64,000 nucleotides of DNA from CAVQGZ01 sp942491665 (lineage in GTDB: Bacteria; Actinomycetota; Actinomycetes; Jiangellales; Jiangellaceae): contig CALOBR010000020.1 of assembly GCA_942491665.1 (NCBI GenBank), positions 62,001 to 126,000 on the forward strand, given 5' to 3'. A model generated the notes under the pieces. The model saw only the letters and a list, made by a program, of their open reading frames with translations. It was not told the DNA's origin and made no database searches. The translations under genes and the position numbers were made by a program. Each line of letters starts with the position of its first letter. Within the stretch, counting starts at the first letter, position 1. Shown here piece after piece: positions 44,794-54,400 of this stretch.

Positions 44794-45144
44794 TCAGTTC
44801 GTGGTCTTGGTGGAATTCCGCTCGGCGAGGTCACGGGCCCAGACTTCGGCGGCTGTGGGGTAGAGAGGCACGTCCTCATGATCTCCACGCAAGGAACGCC
44901 AGACCACCGGGACCACCGTCCCGTCGGCCTCGGTGAGCGTCGCGTCAGCATCAGGGGGAACCGGGTCGAGTCGACCCGAGTACAGGAAGACGATCTCGTG
45001 CCCGAGCTCGCCGTTGAGCCGATAGATGTTCTCCAGCACCGCAAGGAACGTGAGGTGGTGAACCGTCGCGGCCAGCTCTTTGCGCACTTCGCGCACGATG
45101 GCGTCGCGATGCGACTCGCCGAGTTCGACGCTGCCACCGATCAA
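44794..45144 (-). CDS. Nudix-family hydrolase, apparently N-terminally truncated
   Basis: 116 residues from TTG 45144, with the frame open upstream to about 45192. YHRLIGGSVELGESHRDAIV then REVRKELAATV is a Nudix box (G-x5-E-x7-REUxEExGU), but the first Glu of the EE pair is Lys and the final Gly is Ala. NIYRLNGELGHEIVFLYSGR and DLAERNST follow as in the family. The first strand (about 25 residues before the box) has no normal start codon and looks cut off near 45200. Activity is doubtful because a metal-binding Glu is changed. Confidence 0.6.
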   Translation of the reverse strand: MIGGSVELGESHRDAIVREVRKELAATVHHLTFLAVLENIYRLNGELGHEIVFLYSGRLDPVPPDADATLTEADGTVVPVVWRSLRGDHEDVPLYPTAAEVWARDLAERNSTKTTN

Positions 45145-45217
45145 GCGGTGGTATCCCCGTGGATCCTCAGCGGTGGGAGAGTGAACGCTGACCGCGTGCG
45201 GCGGGCGGTCGCTGAGG

Positions 45218-45659
45218 GTCGAGGACTACTGGGCGGCCGCTGCGGCGGGAGATGGCGACGCGGTGTTGGCACTGCTGACCGATGACGTTTCGGTGGGACC
45301 TTCCGGCACAGGAATCCAACCTGAGGGAAGCGATATCAGGCTGGTCCAGCCTGGTGGTCCGACGGATCGGTGACCCGGTCGTGGTCGACAAGCACGGGTC
45401 CTACGTCATCGCCCAGAGGGGCTCCATGCTCGACGATGAGACTCTGTACCTGATTCGCACCGCCGAGGAGGACGGCGAGCTCAAGATCGACTCCCTGACT
45501 CCCTACTACGACGCGGGACAGGCCGAGGCCGCCCGGAGGACCACAACGCTGTCGGAGTGGCGGCCCAGGCCCTCACTGTCCATCTGCAAGGTGTGCCCTG
45601 ATCCGCGACAGTGCGCTCGGCTGTCACGAAGGCAGTGCGTCATGACCGCGATCCGGTAG
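45218..45659 (+). pseudogene. SnoaL/NTF2-like protein, frameshifted
   Basis: Starts without a clear initiation codon as VEDYWAAAAAGDGDAVLALL, then TDDVSVGPSGTGIQPEG. After a one-base shift near 45315 it continues REAISGWSSLVVRRIGDPVV, VDKHGSYVIAQRGSMLDDET and LYLIRTAEEDGELKIDSLTP, then YYD. This is the cone-shaped SnoaL-like fold used by polyketide cyclases and many unknown proteins. The tail after about 45545 does not look homologous and the 5' end abuts the truncated Nudix gene. Confidence 0.6.
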
Positions 45660-45813
45660 CGCAGCCGCAGGCGACGGGGTGGCCCACGGGGCGCAGGCCC
45701 TCCTGCCGGGGGCGTACGCGCGTACGCTGGTCCCTGAGTGCCAGCCCTGCGCGACGAGAACGCGGAAGCCGCCGCGCCGACCCCCCGGGACCCGGTTCGT
45801 GGAAGGATCCAAG

Positions 45814-46266
45814 ATGTCAGTGTGGTTTGACGGCTCCCAGCAGATCGACTGCAGCATCGAGGATGTGAAGCGCGCGCTTCAGGACCCCGGCGACCTCTAC
45901 GCGGGGGTCGTGCGCCACATGCCGGGGATGACCAGCGTCGAGGTGCTGGAGAAGTCAGCCGGTTCGGTCGTCATCCAGACCAACGAAGGCACCATGACTC
46001 GCACGGCCATCACCGTGAGCCTTGACCACGACCCCGTCACCCTGGACGTGGACGAGGAGTACCAGGCCGGCACGTCAGTCACGACCACGGCGCACTTCCG
46101 CGACGAGTTCACCCCCACCGACACCGGCGTCAGCCACCGCCTGATCATCAGCGACCTCACAGCCTCCGGGGTGCTGGGGTTCTTCTACCGCCGGCTCGGC
46201 AGCGCCAAGATGGGCAGCGCCTTCCTCACCGCGTACGCGACACACCTCCACGACACCAGCACGTAG
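45814..46266 (+). CDS. SRPBCC/START-like domain protein
   Basis: 150 residues from ATG 45814, preceded by GGAAGGA. It begins with a strand and helix, VWFDGSQQIDCSIEDVKRAL, then VRHMPGMTSVEVLEKSAGSV, strands YQAGTSVTTTAHFRDEFTPT, and the long C-terminal helix LGSAKMGSAFLTAYATHLHD. The alternation is that of SRPBCC ligand-binding folds. The function is unknown. A TACGCT box at about 45723 may be its promoter. Confidence 0.65.
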   Translation: MSVWFDGSQQIDCSIEDVKRALQDPGDLYAGVVRHMPGMTSVEVLEKSAGSVVIQTNEGTMTRTAITVSLDHDPVTLDVDEEYQAGTSVTTTAHFRDEFTPTDTGVSHRLIISDLTASGVLGFFYRRLGSAKMGSAFLTAYATHLHDTST

Positions 46267-46427
46267 CCGCCGCACACCAGCCGAGCCGCAGTAGGACTCT
46301 CACCCGGCCTTCATCGGCGGACGTTCCGCTGACGGGTCACGCCGACGCCCGGCGTGACCCGGGGTTGGTCAAGGTGAGTCAGCGACACCCATGCACCGAT
46401 GGGCTCGGGTCGTGGCGTGGCTCTCGG

Positions 46428-47114
46428 CTAGCGGCTGCGGCTTGCAGCGGTAGGCGCGCGTCGGTCCAGGGTGAGCAGTCGCATCGACACCGTGGTCATC
46501 CACAGCAGTGCCGGCCACATGCCAGCACGTTGGAGCAAGCCGTTGGCGCCGGTGAGGACTTCGGACTGGATGACGGGCCCGGAGGCAAGCGTGAAGATGC
46601 CGACCAGCATCGACAAGACCTGCCAGCGGGTGCTGAAGCGGCCGTCGCGCGCGAACACCCACGCGGAGAGGATCGCCGCGGCGGGCAGGCCGATGGCGCC
46701 GGGCACGCTGAACACGCCGTGGAGCCGGCCTGTGGCGGTGACATCGACACAACCCGCGTCGCAGGGGAAGAAACCGACGATCACCATGCCGACCCCACCC
46801 ACCCCGAGGAAGACCACCGCCACCGCCTGCGGCCAGCCACCGCGCAGGACCAGGGCGTAGCAGGCCGCGAAAGCCAGGATCGACAACCCGAGCCCACCGA
46901 ACCCGGCCACGTTCATCACCCACTGGTACGGGCTGTCCACGGCGCCCAGTTCGCTCTGGGTGTCGCGGATCGGGTCGTAGCCCTCCCACAGCAGGCCGAG
47001 CACCACGGTGAGCACGATGTACAGGACGGGTCCGACACCGGCGACGATCGCCAGCAGCATCGTCGTTCGCTTCGGCACCCGCTCGTGCCACGAGCTGATC
47101 GAGCCCTCCTGCAC
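46428..47114 (-). CDS. DUF998 family membrane protein
   Basis: 228 residues with six predicted membrane helices, from MLLAIVAGVGPVLYIVLTVV through GLGLSILAFAACYALVL, AVAVVFLGVGGVGMVIVGFF and ILSAWVFARDG to VGIFTLASGPVI. DUF998 signatures are YDPIRDTQSELGA after helix 1 and FFPCDAGC plus LHGVFSVPGAIGL in the middle. The start GTG 47114 (VQEGSISSWHERV) is placed six bases after GGAGG. Function not established. Confidence 0.83.
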   Translation of the reverse strand: MQEGSISSWHERVPKRTTMLLAIVAGVGPVLYIVLTVVLGLLWEGYDPIRDTQSELGAVDSPYQWVMNVAGFGGLGLSILAFAACYALVLRGGWPQAVAVVFLGVGGVGMVIVGFFPCDAGCVDVTATGRLHGVFSVPGAIGLPAAAILSAWVFARDGRFSTRWQVLSMLVGIFTLASGPVIQSEVLTGANGLLQRAGMWPALLWMTTVSMRLLTLDRRAPTAASRSR

Positions 47115-47389
47115 CCGCCACCTCCGGTCACACGGCAACGACGACACCCATCATCGCGCGACAAGCCGCGGGACACCGGACGACGGATGCGCGGATCTGC
47201 CGCATGTAGGGGGCCATCATGACCGCGACGATCGCGGGCGTTCGGCTGGGGTGACCCACTCCGCCGCGCAGCGTCCCGCTCGCGGCAGCGGTCGCCCGCA
47301 CGCGGTTGCTTCTCGACCGGCCCGAGCCGGATCTCAGCAGGGTCGGGCTCCCGTCTCGCGCCATGCACCCTGTGTCGCGACGGCCGCAG
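47115..47389. other. Intergenic sequence, nothing recognised
   Basis: About 275 bp between two minus-strand genes. No conserved protein motif, hairpin or repeat is evident in either strand beyond the ribosome site of the DUF998 gene. Confidence 0.4.
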
Positions 47390-48505
47390 CTAGCGGCGGC
47401 GTCGAAGCGCCATCCCGACCGCCACGCCGATGGCCGCAGCGACCGCCATGTCGCGGCGGCGTGAGCCGCCCGGCCGGTCGGAGGTGGTGCCGTCCGCGCC
47501 CCTCGCGAGATGCTCGGCCTCCAACCGCTCCTCCTGCCTGGCCTCCTCGGCGTCCCCCGCGGCCCGCATGGCTGCGGCAGCCTCCAGAAACCGCGGCTGG
47601 ACCAGAGGGGCGTCGCTGCGCTCGGCCGTCCACGCGGCGACCACCATGAGCAGTCGAGCGATGACGTAGATCCAGATGAGCAGTGCCACAGGCACCCCGA
47701 AGGCGCCGTAGGTGCTGTTGCCAGCGAAGCCGGATATGTAGCCGATGAGCAGCCGCTTGAGCAGCTCCAGCGTCAGGCCTCCGACGAGGGCGGCCGGGAG
47801 CAGCACGCGCCACTGCATGAGGATGCGCGGCAGGCCCGCGAGGATGTAGCCGACGAGAACGCTCGCTGTGAGCAGGGCCAGTGTCTGGGCCAGCACGTTG
47901 GAGGCGATGAGCCCGGCGGTCGACCCCTCTTGGTTCGTCAGGGCCAGCAGCCGCTCTCCTTCTCCGGAGACCCAGGCGCTGGCCGTGAGAGACAACGCGA
48001 CCAGCGCACCGAGGCCCACGAGCGCCAGCAGGTCGATGAGCTTGCGCACCACGACGTTGCCGTCGCGGTCGGGCAGCCCCCACATGGCCCGGATGGACGC
48101 TCGTGTCGCGTCGACCCACCCGAGCCCAGTCACCAGCAACGTGGCCACGCCGACGACCTGCAGGGACGCCGCGCTGCTGCGCACCTCTTGCAGCCGAAGC
48201 TCGTCGGCTATGCCGGGGACGTACTGCTCGACGAAGTCTTCGAGCTGGGCGACCCCGTCGCTGCCGACCACGCGTAGCGCGACCGAGAAGGCCAGGATGA
48301 GCAGCGGGAAGACGGAGAGGAACCCGTAGAAGGTGACCGTGCCAGCAAGCCTGGTCCCCCGAAAGTGGTTGAACCGGTGAAGGGAACGCCCGATGGGCGT
48401 CGCCTTGGCCCACTGGTTCGCCGCGTGGACCCGTTCGCGCGTGCGGCGCCACAACCCGGGTGCGGTGTCCGCACCTGTGCCAGGCCGATCCTGCACCGTG
48501 GCCAC
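47390..48505 (-). CDS. YihY/BrkB family inner-membrane protein
   Basis: 371 residues from GTG 48505. Six membrane helices follow the family signature GRSLHRFNHFRGTRLAGTVT (xxDxxLxxAaaitYxxlLsl equivalent) and FYGFLSVFPLLILAFSVALR. RRLLIGYISGFAGNSTYGAF, then GVPVALLIWIYVIARLLMV, are the diagnostic NSxYGAxG and LLWxY blocks. The C-terminal 90 residues are charged, Ala/Glu/Arg-rich and end in Arg repeats. Often misnamed ribonuclease BN; the true role is unknown. It begins 3 bp after the RNA ligase gene, probably co-transcribed. Confidence 0.88.
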   Translation of the reverse strand: MATVQDRPGTGADTAPGLWRRTRERVHAANQWAKATPIGRSLHRFNHFRGTRLAGTVTFYGFLSVFPLLILAFSVALRVVGSDGVAQLEDFVEQYVPGIADELRLQEVRSSAASLQVVGVATLLVTGLGWVDATRASIRAMWGLPDRDGNVVVRKLIDLLALVGLGALVALSLTASAWVSGEGERLLALTNQEGSTAGLIASNVLAQTLALLTASVLVGYILAGLPRILMQWRVLLPAALVGGLTLELLKRLLIGYISGFAGNSTYGAFGVPVALLIWIYVIARLLMVVAAWTAERSDAPLVQPRFLEAAAAMRAAGDAEEARQEERLEAEHLARGADGTTSDRPGGSRRRDMAVAAAIGVAVGMALRRRR

Positions 48506-48508
48506 CTG

Positions 48509-49015
48509 CTAGGGCCCCAGGTGGAACTCGCGACGGGCCTGCCATCCCTGGTGCGTGCTCTCGTAGAGGGAGAACGACGCCACGGCCCAGGTTGTGTCGA
48601 ACCGAGCCTGCTCGTCGAAGGCGCGGTCGAGCTGCCCGTCGGGCAGGTCGTGAGCGATCGTGACGTGCGGGTGGTAGGGAAAGCGTTGGCGAGTGTGCAG
48701 CGGTCCCGCCCGCAGGCGGCCGGCGAGCACCTCGCAGCTGCTGATGCCGGCGACGACGCCGATGAACACGACGGCGGACACCGGGCGGAACGTCCCGGTG
48801 CCGCGGATGTGGACGTCGAAGGGCGCCGTCATGGCTGCCGCGCTCGCCATGTGCTCGACCGCCGCCGGCCACTCATCGGTCTCGATCTGGGTCGGCGGGA
48901 CGAGGGTGATGTGCGCAGGCGTCGGCGGCACATGCCCGGACAGGGCCGTGCGGTACTCGTCCAGCTCCCGTCCCGCAGGTTGCGGGACGGGCAGGATGAC
49001 TCCGACGGTAGGCAG
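48509..49015 (-). CDS. 2'-5' RNA ligase family protein (2H phosphoesterase)
   Basis: About 168 residues with two H-x-T motifs, AHITLVPP and YHPHVTIAH, the paired histidines of the 2H phosphoesterase fold that act on 2',3'-cyclic phosphates. Similarity begins PTVGVILPVPQPAGRELDEY, upstream of the first standard start (GTG 48931, which would remove the first strand). In that frame the trpS stop TGA is followed by CCC CTG, so initiation at CTG 49015 with AGGAAG about ten bases upstream is the best explanation, or the CTG is an altered GTG. Lies between trpS and brkB. Confidence 0.82.
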   Translation of the reverse strand: MPTVGVILPVPQPAGRELDEYRTALSGHVPPTPAHITLVPPTQIETDEWPAAVEHMASAAAMTAPFDVHIRGTGTFRPVSAVVFIGVVAGISSCEVLAGRLRAGPLHTRQRFPYHPHVTIAHDLPDGQLDRAFDEQARFDTTWAVASFSLYESTHQGWQARREFHLGP

Positions 49016-49018
49016 GGG

Positions 49019-50047
49019 TCAGCGGCTTCCTGGGACGAACCCGATGCGGTCGTAGACGGCGCGCAGGGTGTCGGAGGCGACGACGGCGGCCCGGGACGCA
49101 CCGTGGGCCAGGATGTCGTGCAGCGTGTCGGGGTCGTCCATCAGCGAGAGCGTCCGGTCACGGAAGGGGGTGAACCTCTCGACGAACACCTCCGCCAGCT
49201 CCTTCTTGAGGTCCCCGTAGCCCCGTCCGGCAAACGATGCCTCGACGTCGTCGACGGACTGCCCGGTCAGGGCGCCCAGCATCGTCATGAGGTTGGTGAC
49301 CCCAGGCTTGTTCTGCGGGTCGGCCACCACCTCGCGGCCGGCGTCGGTCACCGCCGAGCGGATCTTCTTGGCGTTGACCTTGGGGTCGTCCAGCAGGTCG
49401 AGAAGGCCGGTCGGGGCCGAGGCCGACTTGCTCATCTTCGCCGTCGGGTCCGCCAGGTCGACGATCTTGGCTGTGTCGCGCGCGATGGTCGACTCCGGCA
49501 GCACGAAGGTGTCGCCGAAGCGTGCGTTGAACCGTTGCGCCAGAGTGCGCGTGAGCTCGAGGTGCTGACGCTGGTCTTCGCCGATCGGCACCCGGTCGGC
49601 CTGGTAGAGCAAGATGTCGGCGGCCTGCAGCACCGGGTAGGTGAACAGGCCGACCGTGGCCCGGTCCGCTCCGCCCTTGGCCGACTTGTCCTTGAACTGG
49701 GTCATGCGGCTGGCCTCGCCGAAGCCGGTGAGGCACGAGAGCACCCACGCGAGCTGAGCGTGCTCGGGAACCTGGCTCTGCACGAAGAGCGTGCAACGCT
49801 GCGGGTCGAGGCCAGCTGCCAACAGCTGCGCAGCCGCCAGCAGGGTGCGGCGGCGCAGGGTCGCGGGGTCGTGCTCGACCGTGATCGCGTGCTGGTCCAC
49901 GACGCAGTAGAACGCGTCGTGGTCGTCCTGCATCGACACCCAGTACTGCACCGCACCGAGGTAGTTGCCCACGTGGAAAGAGTCAGCGGTGGGCTGGATG
50001 CCGGAGAGAACCCGGGGCATGGCGAGAGCGGGGGTGTCCGTCGGCAT
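49019..50047 (-). CDS. trpS: Tryptophanyl-tRNA synthetase
   Basis: Charges tRNA-Trp. 342 residues from ATG 50047. Class I signatures: the HIGH-equivalent in GIQPTADSFHVGNYLGAVQY and the KMSKS loop DPTAKMSKSASAP. Also MTQFKDKSAKGG and PIGEDQRQHLELTRTLAQRF (ATP/Trp site). A TTG at 50059 is in frame upstream. It follows the CBS-domain membrane protein gene by 21 bp on the same strand. Confidence 0.96.
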   Translation of the reverse strand: MPTDTPALAMPRVLSGIQPTADSFHVGNYLGAVQYWVSMQDDHDAFYCVVDQHAITVEHDPATLRRRTLLAAAQLLAAGLDPQRCTLFVQSQVPEHAQLAWVLSCLTGFGEASRMTQFKDKSAKGGADRATVGLFTYPVLQAADILLYQADRVPIGEDQRQHLELTRTLAQRFNARFGDTFVLPESTIARDTAKIVDLADPTAKMSKSASAPTGLLDLLDDPKVNAKKIRSAVTDAGREVVADPQNKPGVTNLMTMLGALTGQSVDDVEASFAGRGYGDLKKELAEVFVERFTPFRDRTLSLMDDPDTLHDILAHGASRAAVVASDTLRAVYDRIGFVPGSR

Positions 50048-50068
50048 GAGGGCATTCAAGCAAACGGC

Positions 50069-51358
50069 TCAGGATGTGCCCGATGCCGCGGGCAGCGCGC
50101 TCACGTGCACGCGGGCGATGCGGCGCCCGTCCAGCGAACGCACCTCGAGCCGGTGACCGACGGCCTCGACGGACTCCCCGACCGCGGGCAGCCGACCGAG
50201 CTGCGCGACGACGAAGCCGGCGACGGTCTCGTAGGGACCGTCCGGCAGCGTCACCCCGGTCTGCTCGGCGAACTCGTCGAGGTTGAGCAGCCCGTCCACC
50301 TCGCCCAGGCTGGGCTCTCGCTCGTCGGCACCGGGCGCGTCGTACTCGTCGCGGATGTCGCCGATCAGTTCTTCGACCAGGTCTTCCATCGTGACGATGC
50401 CGTCGGTGCCGCCGTACTCGTCCACAACGACGGCCAGGTGCGAGCCGGCGCGTCGCATCTCGCTCAGCGCCGACAGCAGCTGCTTGGTGTCGGGCATGAA
50501 GATGACGTCGCGCGCCAGTGCCCCGACCCGGATGCTGCGTCCAGCCATCGTGGGATCGAGCAGGTCACGGATGTGCACGAAGCCGACGACGTCGTCCGGT
50601 GACCCGTCGGTCACCGGGTAGCGGGAGTGCGGCTGGGCCATGGCCTCGATGACGGCCTTGCTCACCGGTTGGTCGGCGTCGAAGAACTCGACCTCGGTGC
50701 GCGGCACCATCACCTCACGAATCTGCCGGTCGCCGGCGTCGAAGACGTCACCGACGATACGGCGCTCCTCCTCGCCGAGCTCTTCGTGCCCGGAGACCAT
50801 GTCACGCAGCTCGTCCGGCGTGATGTGGCCGCGACCGATGCTCGGGTCGCCACCGACCAGCCGCACGACGAGGTCGCTGGAGACCGAGAGCAACCAGATG
50901 ACCGGCCGGAACAGGGTCGCCAGCACGTCCAGCGGTGGTCCGAGCGCCCACGAGACCCGCTCGCTGCGCTGCAGAGCCAGCCGTTTGGGGGCGAGCTCAC
51001 CGAAGACGAGCGAGAGGTAGGCGATGAGGACGGTGATCAGCACGAGCGCCGTGGTCTGCGCTGCCGCGGGCTCGAGGCCCCAGCCCTGCAGCACCGGGGC
51101 CAGGTCGTCGGCCAGCGTCGCCGCACCGAATGCGGCGGACAAGAAGCCCGCCAGGGTCACGCCGATCTGCACCGCAGCCAAGAAGCGGCTCGGGTCGGCC
51201 GCCAGTCGGGCGATGCGACCACCGCGACGTCCTCGTGCCGACAAGGCCTTGATCTGGCTTTCACGTAGCGAGACGAGCGCTATCTCGGCGGCGGCGAACA
51301 GTCCTCCGACGAGAACGAGGAGCATGACGAGAGCGAGGTTCTGCCAGGTCTGGCTCAC
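50069..51358 (-). CDS. CNNM/HlyC-CorC family membrane protein with CBS pair
   Basis: 429 residues, GTG 51358. An N-terminal DUF21 domain has about four helices (LALVMLLVLVGGLFAAAEIA, FLAAVQIGVTLAGFLSAAFG, ALVLITVLIAYLSLVFGELA, then the segment after LGPPLDVL). Two CBS domains follow: VMVPRTEVEFFDADQPVSKA to VGFVHIRDLL, and SEMRRAGSHLAVVVDEYGGT to VTMEDLVEELIGDI. The C-terminal transporter-associated (CorC) domain is GLLNLDEFAEQTGVTLPDGP onward. These proteins are linked to Mg/Co export or resistance; the substrate here is not proven. Confidence 0.9.
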   Translation of the reverse strand: MSQTWQNLALVMLLVLVGGLFAAAEIALVSLRESQIKALSARGRRGGRIARLAADPSRFLAAVQIGVTLAGFLSAAFGAATLADDLAPVLQGWGLEPAAAQTTALVLITVLIAYLSLVFGELAPKRLALQRSERVSWALGPPLDVLATLFRPVIWLLSVSSDLVVRLVGGDPSIGRGHITPDELRDMVSGHEELGEEERRIVGDVFDAGDRQIREVMVPRTEVEFFDADQPVSKAVIEAMAQPHSRYPVTDGSPDDVVGFVHIRDLLDPTMAGRSIRVGALARDVIFMPDTKQLLSALSEMRRAGSHLAVVVDEYGGTDGIVTMEDLVEELIGDIRDEYDAPGADEREPSLGEVDGLLNLDEFAEQTGVTLPDGPYETVAGFVVAQLGRLPAVGESVEAVGHRLEVRSLDGRRIARVHVSALPAASGTS

Positions 51359-51474
51359 GTTCTGCTCACCGTCTCAGCGGCGGGATGGTCGTACTCGTCC
51401 ACGCCGCCGAGGGTAGGCGAGGTGAGGCCGAGGTCGTCGATGGCCCGCTATGGGACGCGGTGCGTGCCGGGTCG

Positions 51475-54400
51475 CTAGGGGGACGTGGATGCCGCCTTGT
51501 CGACGGTCTCGTCCGCAGCAGGTCCCGGCGCACCGACCCACCACGTCCAGCGGTAGGTGCCCGGGCCGACCCTGGACGCTTCTCGGGTGTCGGGACCGCA
51601 GGCACCGGTGCCCACGCCGCGGACGGCGACATCGATGTGCAGCTCGCAGCCGGTGCGCGACGGCAGGTCGGCCGCGAGCGCGCTCGCCTCGAGGTCGGGG
51701 TCGCGGTCACGGCCCACCCGGAAAGCCAGCAGGGGCCCGTCCGGGTCAGCTGCGGCGACCAGACGTCCGGCAGCACCGGACAGCGCCAGCTCGCGCACCT
51801 CGACCCGAGTGCCGTGCTCCTGCGGATGAACGAGCGGCTCGGCCATCTGCTCGACGTGGCGTTGGTGCCGCCCCACCACGGCTGATGCGCGACGGTCGGG
51901 ATAGCACTCGTGCGGCCCCAGCCCCCACCACTCGACGTCGTCGAGGCCGTCTGCCACCTCGACGACAGCACCGACCCGGGGGACGTCGGCGAAGGCATCG
52001 GGGATGACGACAGCCTCGTCGATCCGCAGTGGGCCAGACCGTGGTGCGGTGACGGTGCGCGACCACGTCGCCAGCCCGAACCCGGTGGGAGACACCAGGC
52101 GTCCGCTGGCCTCGACGCGCAGCACGCCGTCGTAGTCGGAGACGACCGGCGCCTCCCACTGGGCTTCGAGTCGGTCCAGTCCCCAGGAGTGCCAGTCGCC
52201 CGCGCGGCCACGCTGCCAGGCTGGACCGCCGACGGTTCCGTCGTTGTCCGTCGGGGCCCGCCAGAGCGTCGCACCGAGGCGGCCCAGCACATCGACCCCG
52301 TCCATGCGCACCGCGTCCCACCCCGACGGGCCGGGGACGACGTCGAGCACACACTCCACCGAGGGCAGGCGTCGGGCAGTCGGTGCGGGCACCGGGAGCG
52401 GGTGCTGGTCCCACGCGACGACGTGGCCGGCCGGGGCCCACGCCGTGGCGTCGCGTTGCCTGGTGACGACGTCCAGGTGCGCTTCGGTGGCTCCCCCGAC
52501 CAGGTCGGCGAGGGGCGGCGAGGCATCGATCGTCACCGCGCGGGAGTCGCGTGGGCCAAGGGGTGGCAGGTCGAGCGGACCCGAGGCCACGACAACGCCG
52601 TCGGCGCGTACCGCCCAGGAGGCCCACAGGTCGCTGACGTCGCGGTGGAAACGCTCGTTGCTCACGCGCACGGTCAGTCCACCCTCCCCTGCGGGGTCGC
52701 CGTCGAGCGCGACCCGCACGGGGCGGCCCAGCCACGTCAGCTCGGTGAGACCGGCGTGCGGACGTCGGTCGGCGTCCACGAGTCCGTCGGCGCAGAAGGC
52801 CCCGTCGTGGTCAGGCTCGCCGAAGCCGCCGCCGACGACGAGCCGGCCGTCGCGGCGCAGCGAGTGGTCAGCCCACTCCCACACGAACCCGCCCTGCACC
52901 CCGGTACCCGGCTCGAAGAGCGCCCAGTACTCGTCCAGCCCGCCGTTGGTCGTACCCATCGCGTGGCTGTACTCGCAGAGCACCATCGGGCGGGAGTCGT
53001 CCCCGTCCGACCACGCCTGCACCTGCTCGATGCTCGGGTACATGGGGCACGCCACATCGGTGGCGGGCCCTGGCACCGAGCCGGCATCGAGCCGGTGGCA
53101 CCCCTCGTAGTGGACGAACCGTCCCGGGTCGACTCGGTGGATCCACGCCGACGCTGCGTCGTGCACCGGGCCGTAGCCCGACTCGTTGCCCAACGACCAG
53201 CCGATGACGCTCGGGTGGTGCCGGTCGCGCACGACCATGCGCTGCACCCGGTCGAGGATGTGCGCGTCGAACGTGGCCGTCTGCGTGAGGCTCGCCGTCC
53301 GCCCGTGAGACTCCACGTCGGCCTCGTCCAGAACCCACAGCCCGAGCTCGTCGCACAGGTCGTAGAGCGCCGGGTCGTTGGGGTAGTGCGACGTGCGCAC
53401 CGCGTTGATGTTGGCGGCCTTCATCATCAGCATGTCGCCACGAATGTCGTCAGCAGTCACGGCCGGCCCGCGGTCGGGATGGTCGTCGTGACGGTTCACG
53501 CCCTGGATACGCACGGGTTGCTCGGCGAGCAACAACTGTCGATCCGTCACCCGCACCGATCGGAAGCCGACGACAAGGCTTGACACCTCGACCACCTCGC
53601 CGGACGGGTCACGAAGCGAGACGAGCACCCGGTACCGGTGCGGTGTCTCGGCCGTCCAGACGGCGACGCTGGGGATCTCGGCACGGAGTTGTGCGACCTG
53701 ACCCGGCCACGCGTGCGCCCAGACCGTGGCCGACGCGTGCGACGCCCCGTCGAACCTGGGTATGTCACCGGCCAGCACCGAAGCGTCCGTGAGCGCGACG
53801 GGCTCGCCGGCAAGGGTCTCGACGCTCGCCTCGACGGCCCATCCGGGCTCGAGCCGACCCGGGGAACCAACGTGCGCAGCAAGATCGAGGTGGCCGACGC
53901 CGTTGCGAACGTCGGACGTCGTCGCCAGGTCGGCCAGGTAGACGTTGTCGGTGCTGAGCAGCAGCACCTCGCGGGGCAACCCGGCCTGCCACCACTGGTC
54001 CTGGTCCTCGATCCACGAGGCGTCGCTCCACCTGGTGACCACGAGCGCGAGGTCGTTGGCACCGGTGCGGACGGCGGCGCTCACGTCGAACTCGCTGGGG
54101 AGATGGCCGGGCTTGGCCATGCCCACCGGGTGGCCGTTCACGAACACGTAGAGACCGGAGAGGGCGGCGCCGACGTGCAGCACGGTGCGCCGCGACCCCC
54201 ACGCGTCGGGCAGGGTGAACGACCGCCGGTAGACGACGGTGGGGTTGTCGTCAGGGATCGCGGGGGCCTCCAGCCCGGGCGCGCTGTCGGTGTCGAGGTC
54301 CCAGGGGTAGACCAGGTTGAGGTACGCCGGGTCGTCGCCGAGGCCCGCCATGGTCCAGACGCCGGGGACAGCGACCTCGTGCCAGTTCTCGCCCTCGGTG

